DNA from: Paenibacillus gyeongsangnamensis
Lineage (GTDB): Bacteria > Bacillota > Bacilli > Paenibacillales > NBRC-103111
Direction of reading: 5' to 3'
NCBI RefSeq assembly: GCF_027533625.1
Contig: NZ_JAQAGZ010000027.1
Coordinates: 1-64,000 of the forward strand
Length of the DNA: 64,000 bases
Shown here: positions 8,932-17,244 of the stretch, one piece after another
Position numbering within the stretch: the first letter of the stretch is position 1
Layout: the number at the start of each line of letters is the position of its first letter
Notes under the pieces: generated by a model
What the model was told of the DNA's origin: nothing
Database searches by the model: none
The model's input: the letters and a program-made list of their open reading frames with translations, nothing else
Position numbers and translations under genes: made by a program

Positions 8932-9638
8932 ATGCTCAGAGCCTTGTTCGGCGAGCCGCGGCGCAGCGACGAAGGAACGCTGCGGGAAGCGAATGCCGCG
9001 ATCCACCGTTATATGAACGCTCTCGCCCGCATTCCGGTCGATGCGCAATCGGTGCAGGAGCGACGGTTTGTCATATGGTGCGAGAATTTCCTGCGCGCCC
9101 TGGACGAGCTGGAGCAAAGTCAGTATGCAGCCGGGCGCTTTGGCACCAAGGTGCACAAGCTGTATGTAGACGAAATGAAGGAAGCGGAGCGGGACGATTA
9201 TCATCGCCATCTTTATTTTTATAAAAATGCCATTATCCGCATGTTCTCCATTCTCGATAAATTGGGCTATTTCCTGAACGAGCGCTTTGCGCTGCATACG
9301 GAGCGGGCGAAGGCGCGCTTTTCTTATTTTACCGTGCTGCGGACGATGCATCAGAACCAGGTTCATGCTGAGCTGGAGCGGCGGCTGTTCGAGCTGAAGC
9401 AGGAGACGCAGGAGCCGGTAAACCGGCTGCGGAACCAGCGCAACATGGAGATTCATACGATCATACCGATCTGCTCGACGATCTGATGGAGGCGGCGGAG
9501 GCCAAATACGGGAAGCGCCCCCGTCAGCAAACCGAAGAAGTTCCTGCCAATCTCAAGGATTTGAAGATCGGGTATACGATGAAGGGCGGTCGCCATCGTG
9601 TTCGGTTATTTGGTCCGACTGCCGCACAAGCCCCATAG
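8932..9638 (+). pseudogene. Cthe_2314-like HEPN domain protein, frameshifted after the catalytic motif
   Basis: The intact frame from the ATG at 8932 (GAGGG upstream; 8920 is a GTG alternative) encodes about 184 residues of an all-helical HEPN-type protein. Near its end is an R-x4-H motif (RNMEIH), the usual RNase motif of HEPN domains. Directly after, at about 9458, the frame runs into a stop at 9486. The next frame continues sensibly as DHTDLLDDLMEAAEAKYGK to a stop at 9638, which looks like the missing C-terminus. HEPN proteins are often toxins or RNases, but no antitoxin-like partner is adjacent. Could be a sequencing indel. Confidence 0.65.
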
Positions 9639-9659
9639 CGGCGAGAGCGCCGGCCGCGG

Positions 9660-9689
9660 TTGAAGCCGAGGGCGTGTTTCCTCTATACT
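9660..9689 (+). promoter_or_regulatory. Probable promoter for the SDR gene
   Basis: TTGAAG (9660-9665) and TATACT (9684-9689) at 18-base spacing, 41 bases before the SDR start codon. Confidence 0.6.
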
Positions 9690-9730
9690 TTAGGGGAAGG
9701 TTAGAATTTGGGACAGCGGGAGGTAGGAGC

Positions 9731-10543
9731 ATGATGCAACCGCGCAAGACGGCCCTCATTACCGGAAGCGCCAAGGGGCTCGGGAAAATGACGGCACTGC
9801 GGCTGGCGGATCAGGGCTGCGATATCGTGGTGAACTACATGCACAGCGAGCGGGAGGCTTATGAGCTTTGCGAGGGCATACGGAGCAAGGGCGTCCGCAG
9901 TATTGCCGTTCAGGGAAACATCGCCGTACAAGCGGACAGAGAGCGGCTGGTGCATGAAGCCGCCTGCGCCTTCGGCTCCATCGACATCCTCATCAACAAT
10001 GCAGGCCCGTTCATCCGGGAACGGCGGCTGTTTAACGAATATACGGTGGACGAAATCAACTATTTGATGCAGGGCAATCTGCTCGGTGTCATGCATTTGG
10101 ACCATCTCGTGCTTCCGCTGATGCGCGAGCGCCGCTGGGGCCGCATTATCCATTTCGGCTTCGGCCACGCGGCGGAGGCGCGGGGGTGGCCGCACCGGGC
10201 TGTATACGCGGCGGCGAAGGTAGGACTCGTCTCCTTCACCAAGACGCTGGCGGTCGAGGAAGCGTCCGCGGGCATCACGGTCAATATGATCTGTCCCGGG
10301 GATATTCGCGGTGCCAATAAAGAAAAAACGATAGCCGATGTAGAGGGCCAGATCGATGAGGAGTCGCCGCGGGGGCGCCCCGGGACGGGCGAGGATATCG
10401 CGCGGGTCATCGCGTTTCTATGCGAGGAACGGTCCGATTTCATTACGGGGAACTTGATGGATGTGTCCGGGGGGCTTGACCCGATTCGCGCCGTCATCGG
10501 CGGGTCCAGGACCATGCACAAAGACCCCGGCACCGGCGCTTGA
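9731..10543 (+). CDS. Short-chain dehydrogenase/reductase
   Basis: 270-residue NAD(P)-dependent oxidoreductase of the classical SDR type. The cofactor loop is TGSAKGLGK (near residue 11), the structural motif NNAG is present near residue 90, and the catalytic Tyr-x3-Lys appears as YAAAK. A C-terminal FITGNLMDVSGG matches the family's typical end. The residue at the Tyr-30 upstream position is in HFGFGH rather than the usual Ser-containing strand, so the catalytic Ser is not obvious. Substrate cannot be inferred. Start chosen at ATG 9731 behind GGAGGTAGGAG. A 9-bp GC-rich hairpin without T-run overlaps the stop codon (10536-10558). Confidence 0.88.
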   Translation: MMQPRKTALITGSAKGLGKMTALRLADQGCDIVVNYMHSEREAYELCEGIRSKGVRSIAVQGNIAVQADRERLVHEAACAFGSIDILINNAGPFIRERRLFNEYTVDEINYLMQGNLLGVMHLDHLVLPLMRERRWGRIIHFGFGHAAEARGWPHRAVYAAAKVGLVSFTKTLAVEEASAGITVNMICPGDIRGANKEKTIADVEGQIDEESPRGRPGTGEDIARVIAFLCEERSDFITGNLMDVSGGLDPIRAVIGGSRTMHKDPGTGA

Positions 10544-10605
10544 CTTATCGTCAAGCGCGGCCCAGGGTCTGCCGTGCCGATGCCGAGCATTGTAAGGATA
10601 AGACC

Positions 10606-10854
10606 TTAGAATACTTGCATTACCTCTTGTACGCCTTCCACTTCTTCGAGAAGCGCGCGTTCAATCCCGGCCTTCAGGGTGATCGTCGAGCTTGGGCAGC
10701 TGCCGCAGGCGCCCATGAGCTTCAGCTTTACGATGCCGTCCTCCACGTCCACCAGCTCCACGTCGCCGCCGTCGCGCTGCAGGAACGGGCGCAGCTTATC
10801 TAAAACCTCAAGCACCTCGTCATACATGGTGCTTTGTCCTGTACTTTCGCTCAT
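10606..10854 (-). CDS. NifU C-terminal domain Fe-S carrier (YutI/NfuA-like)
   Basis: 82-residue protein consisting only of the NifU C-terminal domain. The cluster-binding CxxC is seen as GACGSCPSS, after the typical LRPFLQRDGGDVELV segment. Such proteins carry and transfer Fe-S clusters. The start ATG at 10852-10854 has AAAGGAG at 10-base spacing; longer upstream frames lack one. It is divergent from yuzB, and the yutI-yuzB-yutJ neighbourhood matches the arrangement in Bacillus. Another Fe-S carrier lies at 13995. Confidence 0.9.
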   Translation of the reverse strand: MSESTGQSTMYDEVLEVLDKLRPFLQRDGGDVELVDVEDGIVKLKLMGACGSCPSSTITLKAGIERALLEEVEGVQEVMQVF

Positions 10855-10933
10855 TTGCTTCATCTCCTTTCTAAGTCTTATTATAGTACAATCAACGTAA
10901 AAATAAAATGGTTTACAAGGTGGCGCATTGACC

Positions 10934-11188
10934 ATGAGACCGATTATTGAATTTTGTACCAACAATTTGCACCACGGGACGGCTTCGCTGATGAAGAAGC
11001 TGGAGCAAAATCCCGATTACGACGTCATCGAATACGGCTGTCTCGGCAACTGCGGCGAATGCTACACGCTGCCGTTCGCCCTCGTGAACGGGGAGATTGT
11101 AGCCGGCTCAACGGCGGAAGAACTCGAAGAAGCCATCACAGCGAAAATAAAAGAGATCGAAGCGATGCTCGATCTCTTAGGAGAATAA
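10934..11188 (+). CDS. YuzB-family (DUF1450) protein
   Basis: 84-residue protein recognised as YuzB/DUF1450. It has an FCTNNLHHGT start and a Cys-rich CLGNCGECYTLPFALVNG motif, a thioredoxin-like 2Fe-2S-ferredoxin-type pattern, but its function is unknown. ATG 10934 is preceded by AAGGTGG. The gene ends one base before the convergent stop codon of the NDH-2-like gene, so the two 3' ends nearly overlap. Confidence 0.85.
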   Translation: MRPIIEFCTNNLHHGTASLMKKLEQNPDYDVIEYGCLGNCGECYTLPFALVNGEIVAGSTAEELEEAITAKIKEIEAMLDLLGE

Positions 11189-11189
11189 A

Positions 11190-12254
11190 TTAACCCAGGT
11201 GCTTCTTGGACATCCAGAGCACGCCGCTCTTGAGCGCGCGCGGCACCATGCCTAGCATCACCGTGCGTTTGCCCATCATACCGAAGCCGGCCTTCTTGCC
11301 GAGCGATCCCAGAGTTCCCTTGAGCTTGATTCTGCCAAGCCGGGGAACTTCGTTTTTCCATAGGGCTTGGAGCACCTCCGCCACCTGTTTGCCGGTCGCT
11401 TCGGCCAGCTGCCCGCTAGCCGCATGAGGCTGCGATGCGCAGTCTCCGATGACGTACACCTCATTGTAATCCGGAAGCTGGTGATACTCGTTGACGGTCA
11501 GCCGTCCTTGGTTATCCTTGGGCAGGGTCAGCTGCTGAACGATCGGGCTCGGCTGAATGCCGGCGGTCCAGATCGTCATATCGGTATGGATGATCTCCTG
11601 CTGGTTGTAGAGCAGGCCCGTCTCAACGCGGGAGAGCGATACATGCGTCCGCTGTTCGATATCATGCTCAAGCATCCATTCGCGGACATAGCACTGCAGC
11701 TTCTCGGGAAAAGGCGACAGCACGCTGGCGCTGCGGTCGATAATCCGGACATTCAGGTCCGGCCGGCTTTCCCTGAGCTCGGCGGCTATCTCCACGCCGC
11801 TCAGTCCTCCGCCGACAATGGACACTTGGCCGTAAGGCTTCACGTCGTTGACGGCTTGGTACGTCTTGCGCGTCGAGGACAGCGTCTGGATGCTGTGGGA
11901 GAATTCCTGCGCACCCGGAATGCCGTGATAGCGATCGACACAGCCCAGTGCAATGACGAGCCAGTCGTAGGACAGCGGCTCCTCGTTCTCGAAGCGGATG
12001 ATTCGCTGCTCCAGGTCCACCGAGGTGACCTCTCCGTATTTCAGGATCAGCCTCGGATCCACAGGGAATTTCACACGAATTTCGATGTCCGACACCGTTC
12101 CGGCAGCCAGCGCGTAGTATTCGGTTTTCAAGCCTTGGTAGGGCATCCGGTCAACCATAATCATCACGGTGTCCGCAGGTAAATTTCTGTCCAGCAGCTC
12201 CTTGGCTACCGTCAGCCCGCCGTAGCCCCCGCCCAAAATAACAAGTTTCTTCAT
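11190..12254 (-). CDS. Type II NADH dehydrogenase-like flavoprotein (YutJ-like)
   Basis: 354-residue two-dinucleotide-fold flavoprotein. The FAD motif GGGYGG is at residues 8-13, the NAD(P)H motif VGGGLSGVEIAAEL near residue 148, and the C-terminal FAD-contacting YVIGDCA near 270. It is expected to oxidise NADH and reduce a quinone or another acceptor at the inner face of the membrane. Position next to yuzB is as in Bacillus, where yutJ is a second NDH-2-like gene. A separate NDH-2 lies at 21.9 kb here. MqnE is encoded just upstream on the same strand, 43 bases away, so the two may share a transcript. Confidence 0.85.
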   Translation of the reverse strand: MKKLVILGGGYGGLTVAKELLDRNLPADTVMIMVDRMPYQGLKTEYYALAAGTVSDIEIRVKFPVDPRLILKYGEVTSVDLEQRIIRFENEEPLSYDWLVIALGCVDRYHGIPGAQEFSHSIQTLSSTRKTYQAVNDVKPYGQVSIVGGGLSGVEIAAELRESRPDLNVRIIDRSASVLSPFPEKLQCYVREWMLEHDIEQRTHVSLSRVETGLLYNQQEIIHTDMTIWTAGIQPSPIVQQLTLPKDNQGRLTVNEYHQLPDYNEVYVIGDCASQPHAASGQLAEATGKQVAEVLQALWKNEVPRLGRIKLKGTLGSLGKKAGFGMMGKRTVMLGMVPRALKSGVLWMSKKHLG

Positions 12255-12297
12255 AAGAAGGCAAACCCTTTCTATTCAAGCTGTATTTAATGAATGA

Positions 12298-13401
12298 TTA
12301 ATAAACCTTGATCTCGTTATAAAATGTATCCCGTTCCACCGGTACCCGGCCGGCTCCTTTAATAAGCCATACCAGCTCATCGCGTGTCATGCCTTCCGGA
12401 GACAGCGCGCCCGCCGCATGGCTGATCCGTTCCTTGATGATCGTGCCGTGGGCGTCGGATGCGCCGAAGGTAAAGGCAAGCTGGGTCAGCTGTGTGCCCA
12501 GGTTGATGAAGTACGCCTTCACGTGCTGAATGTTATCCAGCATCAGGCGGCCGATGGCGATCGTCTTCAGATTGTCGTAGGCCGACACGCGGCGCTTGAT
12601 GCCCGCATTCACGCTCGAAGGCTGGAGGGAATTCGGGATGAAGACCATGAAGCCTCCGGTCTCGTCCTGCAGATCGCGCAGATGAAGCATGTGCTCGATA
12701 CGCTCCTGCAGCGTCTCTACGGCGCCGAACAGCATCGTTGCATGGGTTTTCATGCCGAGCTTGTGAGCCGTCCGGTGCACTTCCAGCCATTGCTCCGTGG
12801 AAGCCTTGTCCTTCAGCAGCATTTTCTTGCGGTAGCGGTCCGACAAAATTTCGGCTCCGCCGCCCGGCAGCGTGCTGAGTCCGGCATCCATCAGCGTTTG
12901 GAGCACCTCTTTATAGCTTAACCCGCTGAGTCTAGAAAAAAACTCAATTTCCGCCGCCGTGTGCGCTTTAATGGTCACATTCGGGTAACGCTGCTTGAGC
13001 CCGCGAATGCTATCCACGTAATACTGGAACGGGACGTTCGGATTATGGCCCTGGGAAATATGAAATTCTCTCAGGTCTGGGTGAATGTGCTGATCGATGT
13101 ACTCGAACATTTGCTCCGGCGACAGCGTATAAGCGCCTTCCTCGCCTTCGTCGCGGCGGAAATGACAGAACGCACAGTGCTCCTCGCATACGTTGGTGAA
13201 ATAAAGGCTCATGTTGTCCACAAAATAAACATGCTTGCCGTTCTTGCGCAGGTTCACCTCGTTGCCCAATTGACCGATCGTCAGCAAGTCGTCCGATTCG
13301 TACAGATAGACGCCGTCCTCCAAGCTAAGACGCTCTCCATGCTTGACTTTCTCGGCGATTTCCGCCATACGATGATCTGGACTTTGGATTATGATACTCA
13401 T
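12298..13401 (-). CDS. mqnE: Aminofutalosine synthase (radical SAM)
   Basis: 367-residue radical SAM enzyme that joins the enolpyruvyl ether of chorismate-derived substrate to SAM's adenosyl moiety, giving aminofutalosine for menaquinone. The 4Fe-4S motif CEEHCAFC (C-x3-C-x2-C) is near residue 70. LPGGGAEIL, HRTAHKLGM and LQDETGGF follow in the order usual for MqnE/MqnC. The FFSRLSGLSYKEVL and HATMLFGAVET segments favour MqnE over its paralogue MqnC, but MqnC cannot be fully excluded. The ATG follows GGAGGTAG. The presence of a UbiD gene at 6.3 kb fits a futalosine-type pathway. Confidence 0.85.
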   Translation of the reverse strand: MSIIIQSPDHRMAEIAEKVKHGERLSLEDGVYLYESDDLLTIGQLGNEVNLRKNGKHVYFVDNMSLYFTNVCEEHCAFCHFRRDEGEEGAYTLSPEQMFEYIDQHIHPDLREFHISQGHNPNVPFQYYVDSIRGLKQRYPNVTIKAHTAAEIEFFSRLSGLSYKEVLQTLMDAGLSTLPGGGAEILSDRYRKKMLLKDKASTEQWLEVHRTAHKLGMKTHATMLFGAVETLQERIEHMLHLRDLQDETGGFMVFIPNSLQPSSVNAGIKRRVSAYDNLKTIAIGRLMLDNIQHVKAYFINLGTQLTQLAFTFGASDAHGTIIKERISHAAGALSPEGMTRDELVWLIKGAGRVPVERDTFYNEIKVY

Positions 13402-13695
13402 AAATATGCTACCTCCACATGTGGATGAGACCCCGATGGGGCGGGGCCTTCTAATCGTTTTGGAAAAAATGTAGGGATCCTTGTGAAACCTTGCACATGG
13501 TTATCCGGCCTGATGGAGAAAACAATCCATCCTATTATAAACTGTTCGGCGGGACGGAGCAACACTTATTCGACAAAACCGTTTTCATTCATCCGCTTGA
13601 TTCATTTGTAAAAATATTGAAAAGAAGGCTTTCTTTTAAACAGGAACTAGAGTATACTTTTGGATTGTATAAGGAACCATTAGGACGGTGCGAAA

Positions 13696-13887
13696 GTGCT
13701 TTTCTCCATGAATGCCGAGCTGCGGTCAGTCATATCAAACGAAATCGAGAAGGTGCGGGAGCGCATGGTCCGGCTGGGAGACCAGCTTGGCCTTATGCAT
13801 CCCGAGGTGCAGAAATGCAGCCGTCAGCTGGACGAGCTGCTGCTGCGCTTTTACGAAGTGGATCTGAAGGTGAAGCGGCGGCGCTAA
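13696..13887 (+). CDS. Spo0E-type aspartyl-phosphate phosphatase
   Basis: 63-residue protein with the Spo0E family pattern: two helices joined by a turn and the signature SRQLDELLLRFY, close to the family's SQELDxL. Members dephosphorylate Spo0A~P and delay sporulation. The start is uncertain: GTG 13696 has AGGACGG upstream, and ATG 13708 is in frame. The spore-former context (sda at 20.2 kb, cwlJ at 19.5 kb) supports the call. It lies 107 bases before the Fe-S carrier gene on the same strand. Confidence 0.8.
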   Translation: MLFSMNAELRSVISNEIEKVRERMVRLGDQLGLMHPEVQKCSRQLDELLLRFYEVDLKVKRRR

Positions 13888-13994
13888 CCGCCTCTTGAGG
13901 AGCCGGACGGGAAGGAGTATACTAGAAGTGTGCTCTTTTTCATCCGGAGTTTCAAACGAGCGGGTGGAGCCATACTGAGAGGAGGGTTACACCG

Positions 13995-14366
13995 ATGATT
14001 ACGATTAGCGAAAGTGCTAGCGATAAAATTAAAGAAATGCTTGCGGCAGAGGAGCTGCCGAACCTGTTCCTGCGTCTTGGCGTGAAGGCCGGAGGCTGCA
14101 GCGGGTTTTCCTACGGGATGGGCTTTGACGATAACCAGCAAGCGGACGATAAGGAATTCGAAATCCAAGGTCTGAAGGTGGTCGTGGATGCCGACAGCGC
14201 GAAGTATTTGTACGGCGTCGAGATCGACTTCCAAGACTCCGGCATGGGCGGCGGCTTCACCATCAACAACCCGAATGCGGTAGCTACATGCGGCTGCGGC
14301 TCTTCCTTCAAGCATAAGGAAGAAGAGGGCAATGTAGAGAAGTGCGACGATAAGGTCGAGGCTTAA
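13995..14366 (+). CDS. HesB/IscA/ErpA-type Fe-S carrier (YutM-like)
   Basis: 123-residue A-type Fe-S cluster carrier. The three conserved cysteines are visible: one in KAGGCSGFSY and two in the CGCGSSF motif near the C-terminus. ITISESASDKIKEML is the usual start of the family. The tail after CGCGSSF is longer than usual and acidic, with an extra Cys. ATG is preceded by AGGAGGG at nine bases. It belongs functionally with the NfuA-like gene at 10.6 kb. Confidence 0.92.
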   Translation: MITISESASDKIKEMLAAEELPNLFLRLGVKAGGCSGFSYGMGFDDNQQADDKEFEIQGLKVVVDADSAKYLYGVEIDFQDSGMGGGFTINNPNAVATCGCGSSFKHKEEEGNVEKCDDKVEA

Positions 14367-14527
14367 TAAGAGTTTCGGGGCGTTTTGATCTCCGGTAACC
14401 TGAACGGCAGCCTAAGCGTTAGCCGACACGGTTGATTGCGGATTGTTACGGTAAAACAGAGGATTAACAACCCCGTTTGATGAACGATAACAACCCTAAA
14501 AGGGGTCGTTCTGGGTTGCGGATAACG

Positions 14528-14579
14528 AACCTCCTGACGTTTATTCTATGTGAATATTCGTCCGGGAGGTTTTTATTTT
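14528..14579 (+). terminator. Terminator-like hairpin that also carries a ribosome-binding sequence
   Basis: AACCTCCTGACG (14528-14539) pairs with CGTCCGGGAGGTT (14559-14571) around a 19-base AT-rich loop, followed by a T-rich run. The right arm contains GGGAGG, correctly spaced from a TTG start at 14578. The structure can be read as the terminator of an upstream transcript or as a hairpin that hides the ribosome site of the small ORF that follows. Confidence 0.6.
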
Positions 14580-14745
14580 GTCAATGTTGAAGAAGCGAGA
14601 AAGAAGGGTTTCAGTCGGTACCCTCGTTAATCAACGAGAGTATCCGCGGTTGACGTTTGAGCAAGCGTTAGATTCGTTATCAGCGCGAAGAAGGCGGAGG
14701 GGCTGTTTGAGGGGAACTAAGCGTAATATCTACATACCCAGGTAG
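14578..14745 (+). CDS. Small basic hypothetical protein
   Basis: A 55-residue ORF (TTG start at 14578, or ATG at 14584 giving 53 residues) with a GGGAGG ribosome site inside the preceding hairpin, and a terminator directly after its stop. The protein is very basic (stretches KKRERR and ARRRRRG) with a middle segment LTFEQALDSLS. I do not recognise it. The precise fit between ribosome site, ORF and terminator supports expression. A nucleic-acid-binding role would fit the charge, but that is a guess. Confidence 0.45.
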   Translation: MSMLKKRERRVSVGTLVNQREYPRLTFEQALDSLSARRRRRGCLRGTKRNIYIPR

Positions 14746-14779
14746 AAGCCATATCATTTTTATTTCGTGGCTTTTTTCT
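14746..14779 (+). terminator. Terminator after the small basic ORF
   Basis: Stem GAAGCCA / TGGCTTT with an AT-rich loop and a run of six T, starting one base after the stop codon at 14745. Confidence 0.6.
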
Positions 14780-14939
14780 ATCGTTCATATTTCTTAAAAA
14801 AATACTGCCCCTTAGCTGAACAGGCTACCGTGGGGAAAATCGGTAGCCGGTAGTGATTAGCGGTGAGCCCAAAGATGATGGCAGCCACATGAACCTTGTT
14901 GGACCTAAAATTTGTATTTTGAAACCAAACACAACGTTT

Positions 14940-15371
14940 TTAAATGAGGCTGTCTTCACTCCCGGTAGTGCCATGATACTTGTGAGTGTGAGGCGTTTTA
15001 CCGTTGACCGTAGTGAAACCCTCAAAGTGATGGATATGTCCCCCACCCGGCAGTTCGATAGCAGGACCGGTCGTGCCGGTTATCACATGGCTATGACCGT
15101 CATCAAATGAGGTATTTACATGGTAACCGTGGACGTGTTGAATGCCACTAGGAGCCGGTTCGGTATATCCGGCATATCGATGGTCGTGTCCCACATCGAA
15201 TGAAGTCGTTCCTGCGAAAGGATGTACATGAACTGGCCTACCGTCCCACGAAGTAATGTATAATTTGTGGGAGTGAGAGGTTATATCATCGCCGGAATCA
15301 ATGATATAACCTTTAACCGGAATACGCCTTCCCACATTCAATTCCTTTCTGATTTCCATACTGTTATCCAT
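14940..15371 (-). CDS. YmaF-family histidine-rich protein
   Basis: Protein of about 143 residues with repeated His-x-His motifs (HSHK, HVHPF, HDHRYAG, HVHGYHVNTS, HSHVITGTTG, HIHHFEG, HTHKYHG), recognised as YmaF-like. Its spacing of His pairs suggests a repeated metal-binding beta structure, but function is unknown. The start is ambiguous: ATG 15371 has AGAAGGG close by, ATG 15359 is also possible, and the frame extends to a TTG at 15419 without a ribosome site. It is isolated on the minus strand at the left side of an accessory island. Bases 14780-14939 contain nothing I can assign. Confidence 0.75.
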   Translation of the reverse strand: MDNSMEIRKELNVGRRIPVKGYIIDSGDDITSHSHKLYITSWDGRPVHVHPFAGTTSFDVGHDHRYAGYTEPAPSGIQHVHGYHVNTSFDDGHSHVITGTTGPAIELPGGGHIHHFEGFTTVNGKTPHTHKYHGTTGSEDSLI

Positions 15372-15419
15372 CCGCCCTTCTGCGATAAAATCATTCACCG
15401 TTAAGGTATGAGGGGACAA

Positions 15420-15734
15420 GTATAACTGATTGGGTATTTATCGAGTATAAGCAACGTTTCAGAAAAAGATTAGAAAGGAATGAAACGGAATTAATAACCG
15501 ATACTAGCCGCCACCTCCCGTTGCTATAACGGAGAAGGGATAGTCGTTAGATTTAACGGAGTGAAATCAATCCATTCCAACAGACCAATTGGGATGATGC
15601 TTTATGCAATAAGTGAAATGAAGGAAAATCAACCATTACGTAAGTTCATCTTTGGAAATTGGGATGAAAGAAGCTTCACTTGAAATTGTTGCAGAAACAG
15701 TAGACTATGAATCTGAGTAGGAGAGTGAAAATTA
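15420..15734. other. Non-coding stretch with degenerate coding remnants
   Basis: No convincing gene. A 29-codon open stretch from ATG 15594 (MLYAISEMKENQPLRKFIFG in part) has protein-like composition and may be a gene remnant. The base composition drops in GC here, marking the start of the AT-rich part of the island. Confidence 0.4.
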
Positions 15735-16298
15735 GTGATACATATTGGATTGGACTTTGATGATACTTTAATGGATACAAGGAAATCTATTGTAAGTGTT
15801 CTTAATAAACAACTTAAACGTAATATTATGTTTGACGAAGTTATGATTTATGAAATATCCGAACTTTACGGGCAGAGTTTTGAAGATTTTCAAGAGTTTT
15901 TTACCATTAACCAAGATGAATTACATCATATGGAACCATACCCTTTTTTACAAGAAACACTATCTAGGTTTGTCGATAAAATAAAATTTACAATTATGAC
16001 TGGAAGACCAATTGAATGGATGGAATCCGCAAAAAAGTGGATTAAAGAAAATGACATTATGGTTGAATCTTCACTATGTGCATCACAATTTGAGAATGGG
16101 AAGCTAGAATGTGCAAAATTAAATGGGGTATCACTTTTTATCGAAGACCATCCAGCACATGCTCTCTCCTTAGCTGATGGTGGTATCAACGTGCTGTTGA
16201 TTGATAAGCCATATAATCAAGAGTGTCAACATGAAAGGATAACGAGAGTAAGGGATTGGAAAGAGATTGGTGATATTCTTGATGCTTTTGTGCCATAA
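15735..16298 (+). CDS. HAD-superfamily 5'-nucleotidase-like protein
   Basis: 187-residue cytoplasmic HAD-type phosphatase. Motif I is DFDDTLMD near residue 7 (nucleophile and general acid Asp), motif II is seen as IMTGRP, and motif III/IV as the Lys-containing segment followed by FIEDHPAH. This resembles the short 5'(3')-deoxyribonucleotidase group (NT5C-like). GTG start with GGAGAG upstream. It is clearly AT-richer than the flanking core genes, a sign of transfer. The frame remains open for another 68 codons after its TAA. Confidence 0.75.
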   Translation: MIHIGLDFDDTLMDTRKSIVSVLNKQLKRNIMFDEVMIYEISELYGQSFEDFQEFFTINQDELHHMEPYPFLQETLSRFVDKIKFTIMTGRPIEWMESAKKWIKENDIMVESSLCASQFENGKLECAKLNGVSLFIEDHPAHALSLADGGINVLLIDKPYNQECQHERITRVRDWKEIGDILDAFVP

Positions 16299-16502
16299 AA
16301 AGATTATTTATTTGAAGAAGTATTAAGTTGTGAGCGATTTACCAAGAAAATCGATTATTTCATCATAGATGATGGTTGGTTTATGTTTTCACTGATATTC
16401 AATGGAATATCCTCTTATTTGCCTCGGAAAAATAAAGCAGGTCTATTAATTGGCGGCATCGGTTCGTCCATTCTAATGATGGATAAATTGGGAGGTATTT
16501 AA
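16299..16502 (+). other. Gene remnant with a duplicated start of the HIT gene
   Basis: Open in the frame of the preceding HAD gene for 68 codons but without a start codon early on. It begins with a 16-base match (16313-16328) to the start of the HIT gene (16523-16538), giving EEVLS in both. It ends in a hydrophobic Gly-rich stretch (LLIGGIGSSILMMDKLGGI), which resembles the tail of a small membrane protein. It is best read as a fused remnant. The final GGAGG provides the ribosome site of the HIT gene. Confidence 0.4.
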
Positions 16503-16835
16503 ATGTCAGAAGATTTTTACTGTGAAGAAGTATTAAGTGGTAAGACGCCTGTAAATAAGGTTTATGAAACAGAAAACGTGCTTGCCTATCATCATACTCG
16601 CCCATATTATCCGGTACCTATTGTAGTGATTCCTAAAAAGCATATATCGTCATTTATTACATTGGAAGAAAACGAAACGGATTTGCTTATTGAGCTTCTT
16701 TCAGCAGTAAAAAAAGTGGCGTCAGATGTAGTGTCGGAGCATGGCGCATGTCGTATTATCACAAATTTGGGGAAATACCAAGATTCAAAACATTTACATT
16801 GGCATGTAGCTTTCGGATCACCTTTAAGAAGCTGA
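16503..16835 (+). CDS. HIT-domain protein
   Basis: 110-residue histidine-triad protein. The triad is HLHWHVAFG near residue 97, preceded by the family's PIVVIPKKHISS segment. HIT proteins hydrolyse or transfer nucleoside monophosphates from nucleotide conjugates. Close to the usual 110-140 residues. GGGAGG sits seven bases before the ATG. AT-rich like its neighbour. Confidence 0.88.
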   Translation: MSEDFYCEEVLSGKTPVNKVYETENVLAYHHTRPYYPVPIVVIPKKHISSFITLEENETDLLIELLSAVKKVASDVVSEHGACRIITNLGKYQDSKHLHWHVAFGSPLRS

Positions 16836-16874
16836 GCTTTTTGAGGCGTTTACTTTGAAACGGATAGCAAAATA

Positions 16875-16902
16875 AAGACCGACACCAAAGGCATCGGTCA
16901 AT
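16875..16902 (-). terminator. Terminator for the small minus-strand gene
   Basis: Stem GACCGA/TCGGTC around CACCAAAGGCA. Read on the minus strand it is followed by TTTATTTTG. It lies between convergent genes. Confidence 0.55.
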
Positions 16903-16908
16903 TGGTTC

Positions 16909-17082
16909 TTATATCGAATCTGCATTTTGAATTGCATGTTCCCAACTAGGGAAATAAAACAAAGCGTTTTTCATAAGATCTGGATGCGTCTGCTTTATTT
17001 TTTTCTTGTTCAACGTTTCCCCGGCTGTCCTTAAATGCTGAATTTGAGCAATAACATCAACAACACTCATGCTTGCGTTCAA
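16909..17082 (-). CDS. Small hypothetical protein with a Trp-containing helical repeat
   Basis: 57-residue protein. TTG 17082 follows AAAGGAG at nine bases and is preferred to the ATG at 17148, which has no ribosome site. The pattern SVVDVIAQIQHL ... LNKKKIKQTHPDLMKNALFYFPSWEHAIQNA resembles a small helical module found in several Bacillus and phage-associated proteins, where an aromatic-SWE-A-I/L signature closes the unit. Function is unknown. Confidence 0.5.
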   Translation of the reverse strand: MNASMSVVDVIAQIQHLRTAGETLNKKKIKQTHPDLMKNALFYFPSWEHAIQNADSI

Positions 17083-17193
17083 GTTACTTCGCTCCTTTAA
17101 AGTGGTATTTCGATAAATATAATATCCTATTGAAAGTGAATTATTCATTAGTTGAGTTTCGTGGAATATAAATGAACTTCATTCTTTAACGAA

Positions 17194-17244
17194 AAAAGCC
17201 GAGGGAAGGGGGATCATTCGGTGCTCCCGCTTCCTTTCGGCTTT
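17194..17244 (-). terminator. Rho-independent terminator of the small membrane protein gene
   Basis: On the minus strand a long stem (AAAGCCGAAAGGAAG with CTTCCCTCGGCTTTT) ends in a T-run. It overlaps the stop codon of the gene at 17243. Confidence 0.8.

Noticed and set aside
13491..13898. 135-residue plus-strand frame overlapping the Spo0E-type gene
   Set aside because: The Spo0E signature is in the other frame, and this frame becomes Arg/Ala-rich junk.
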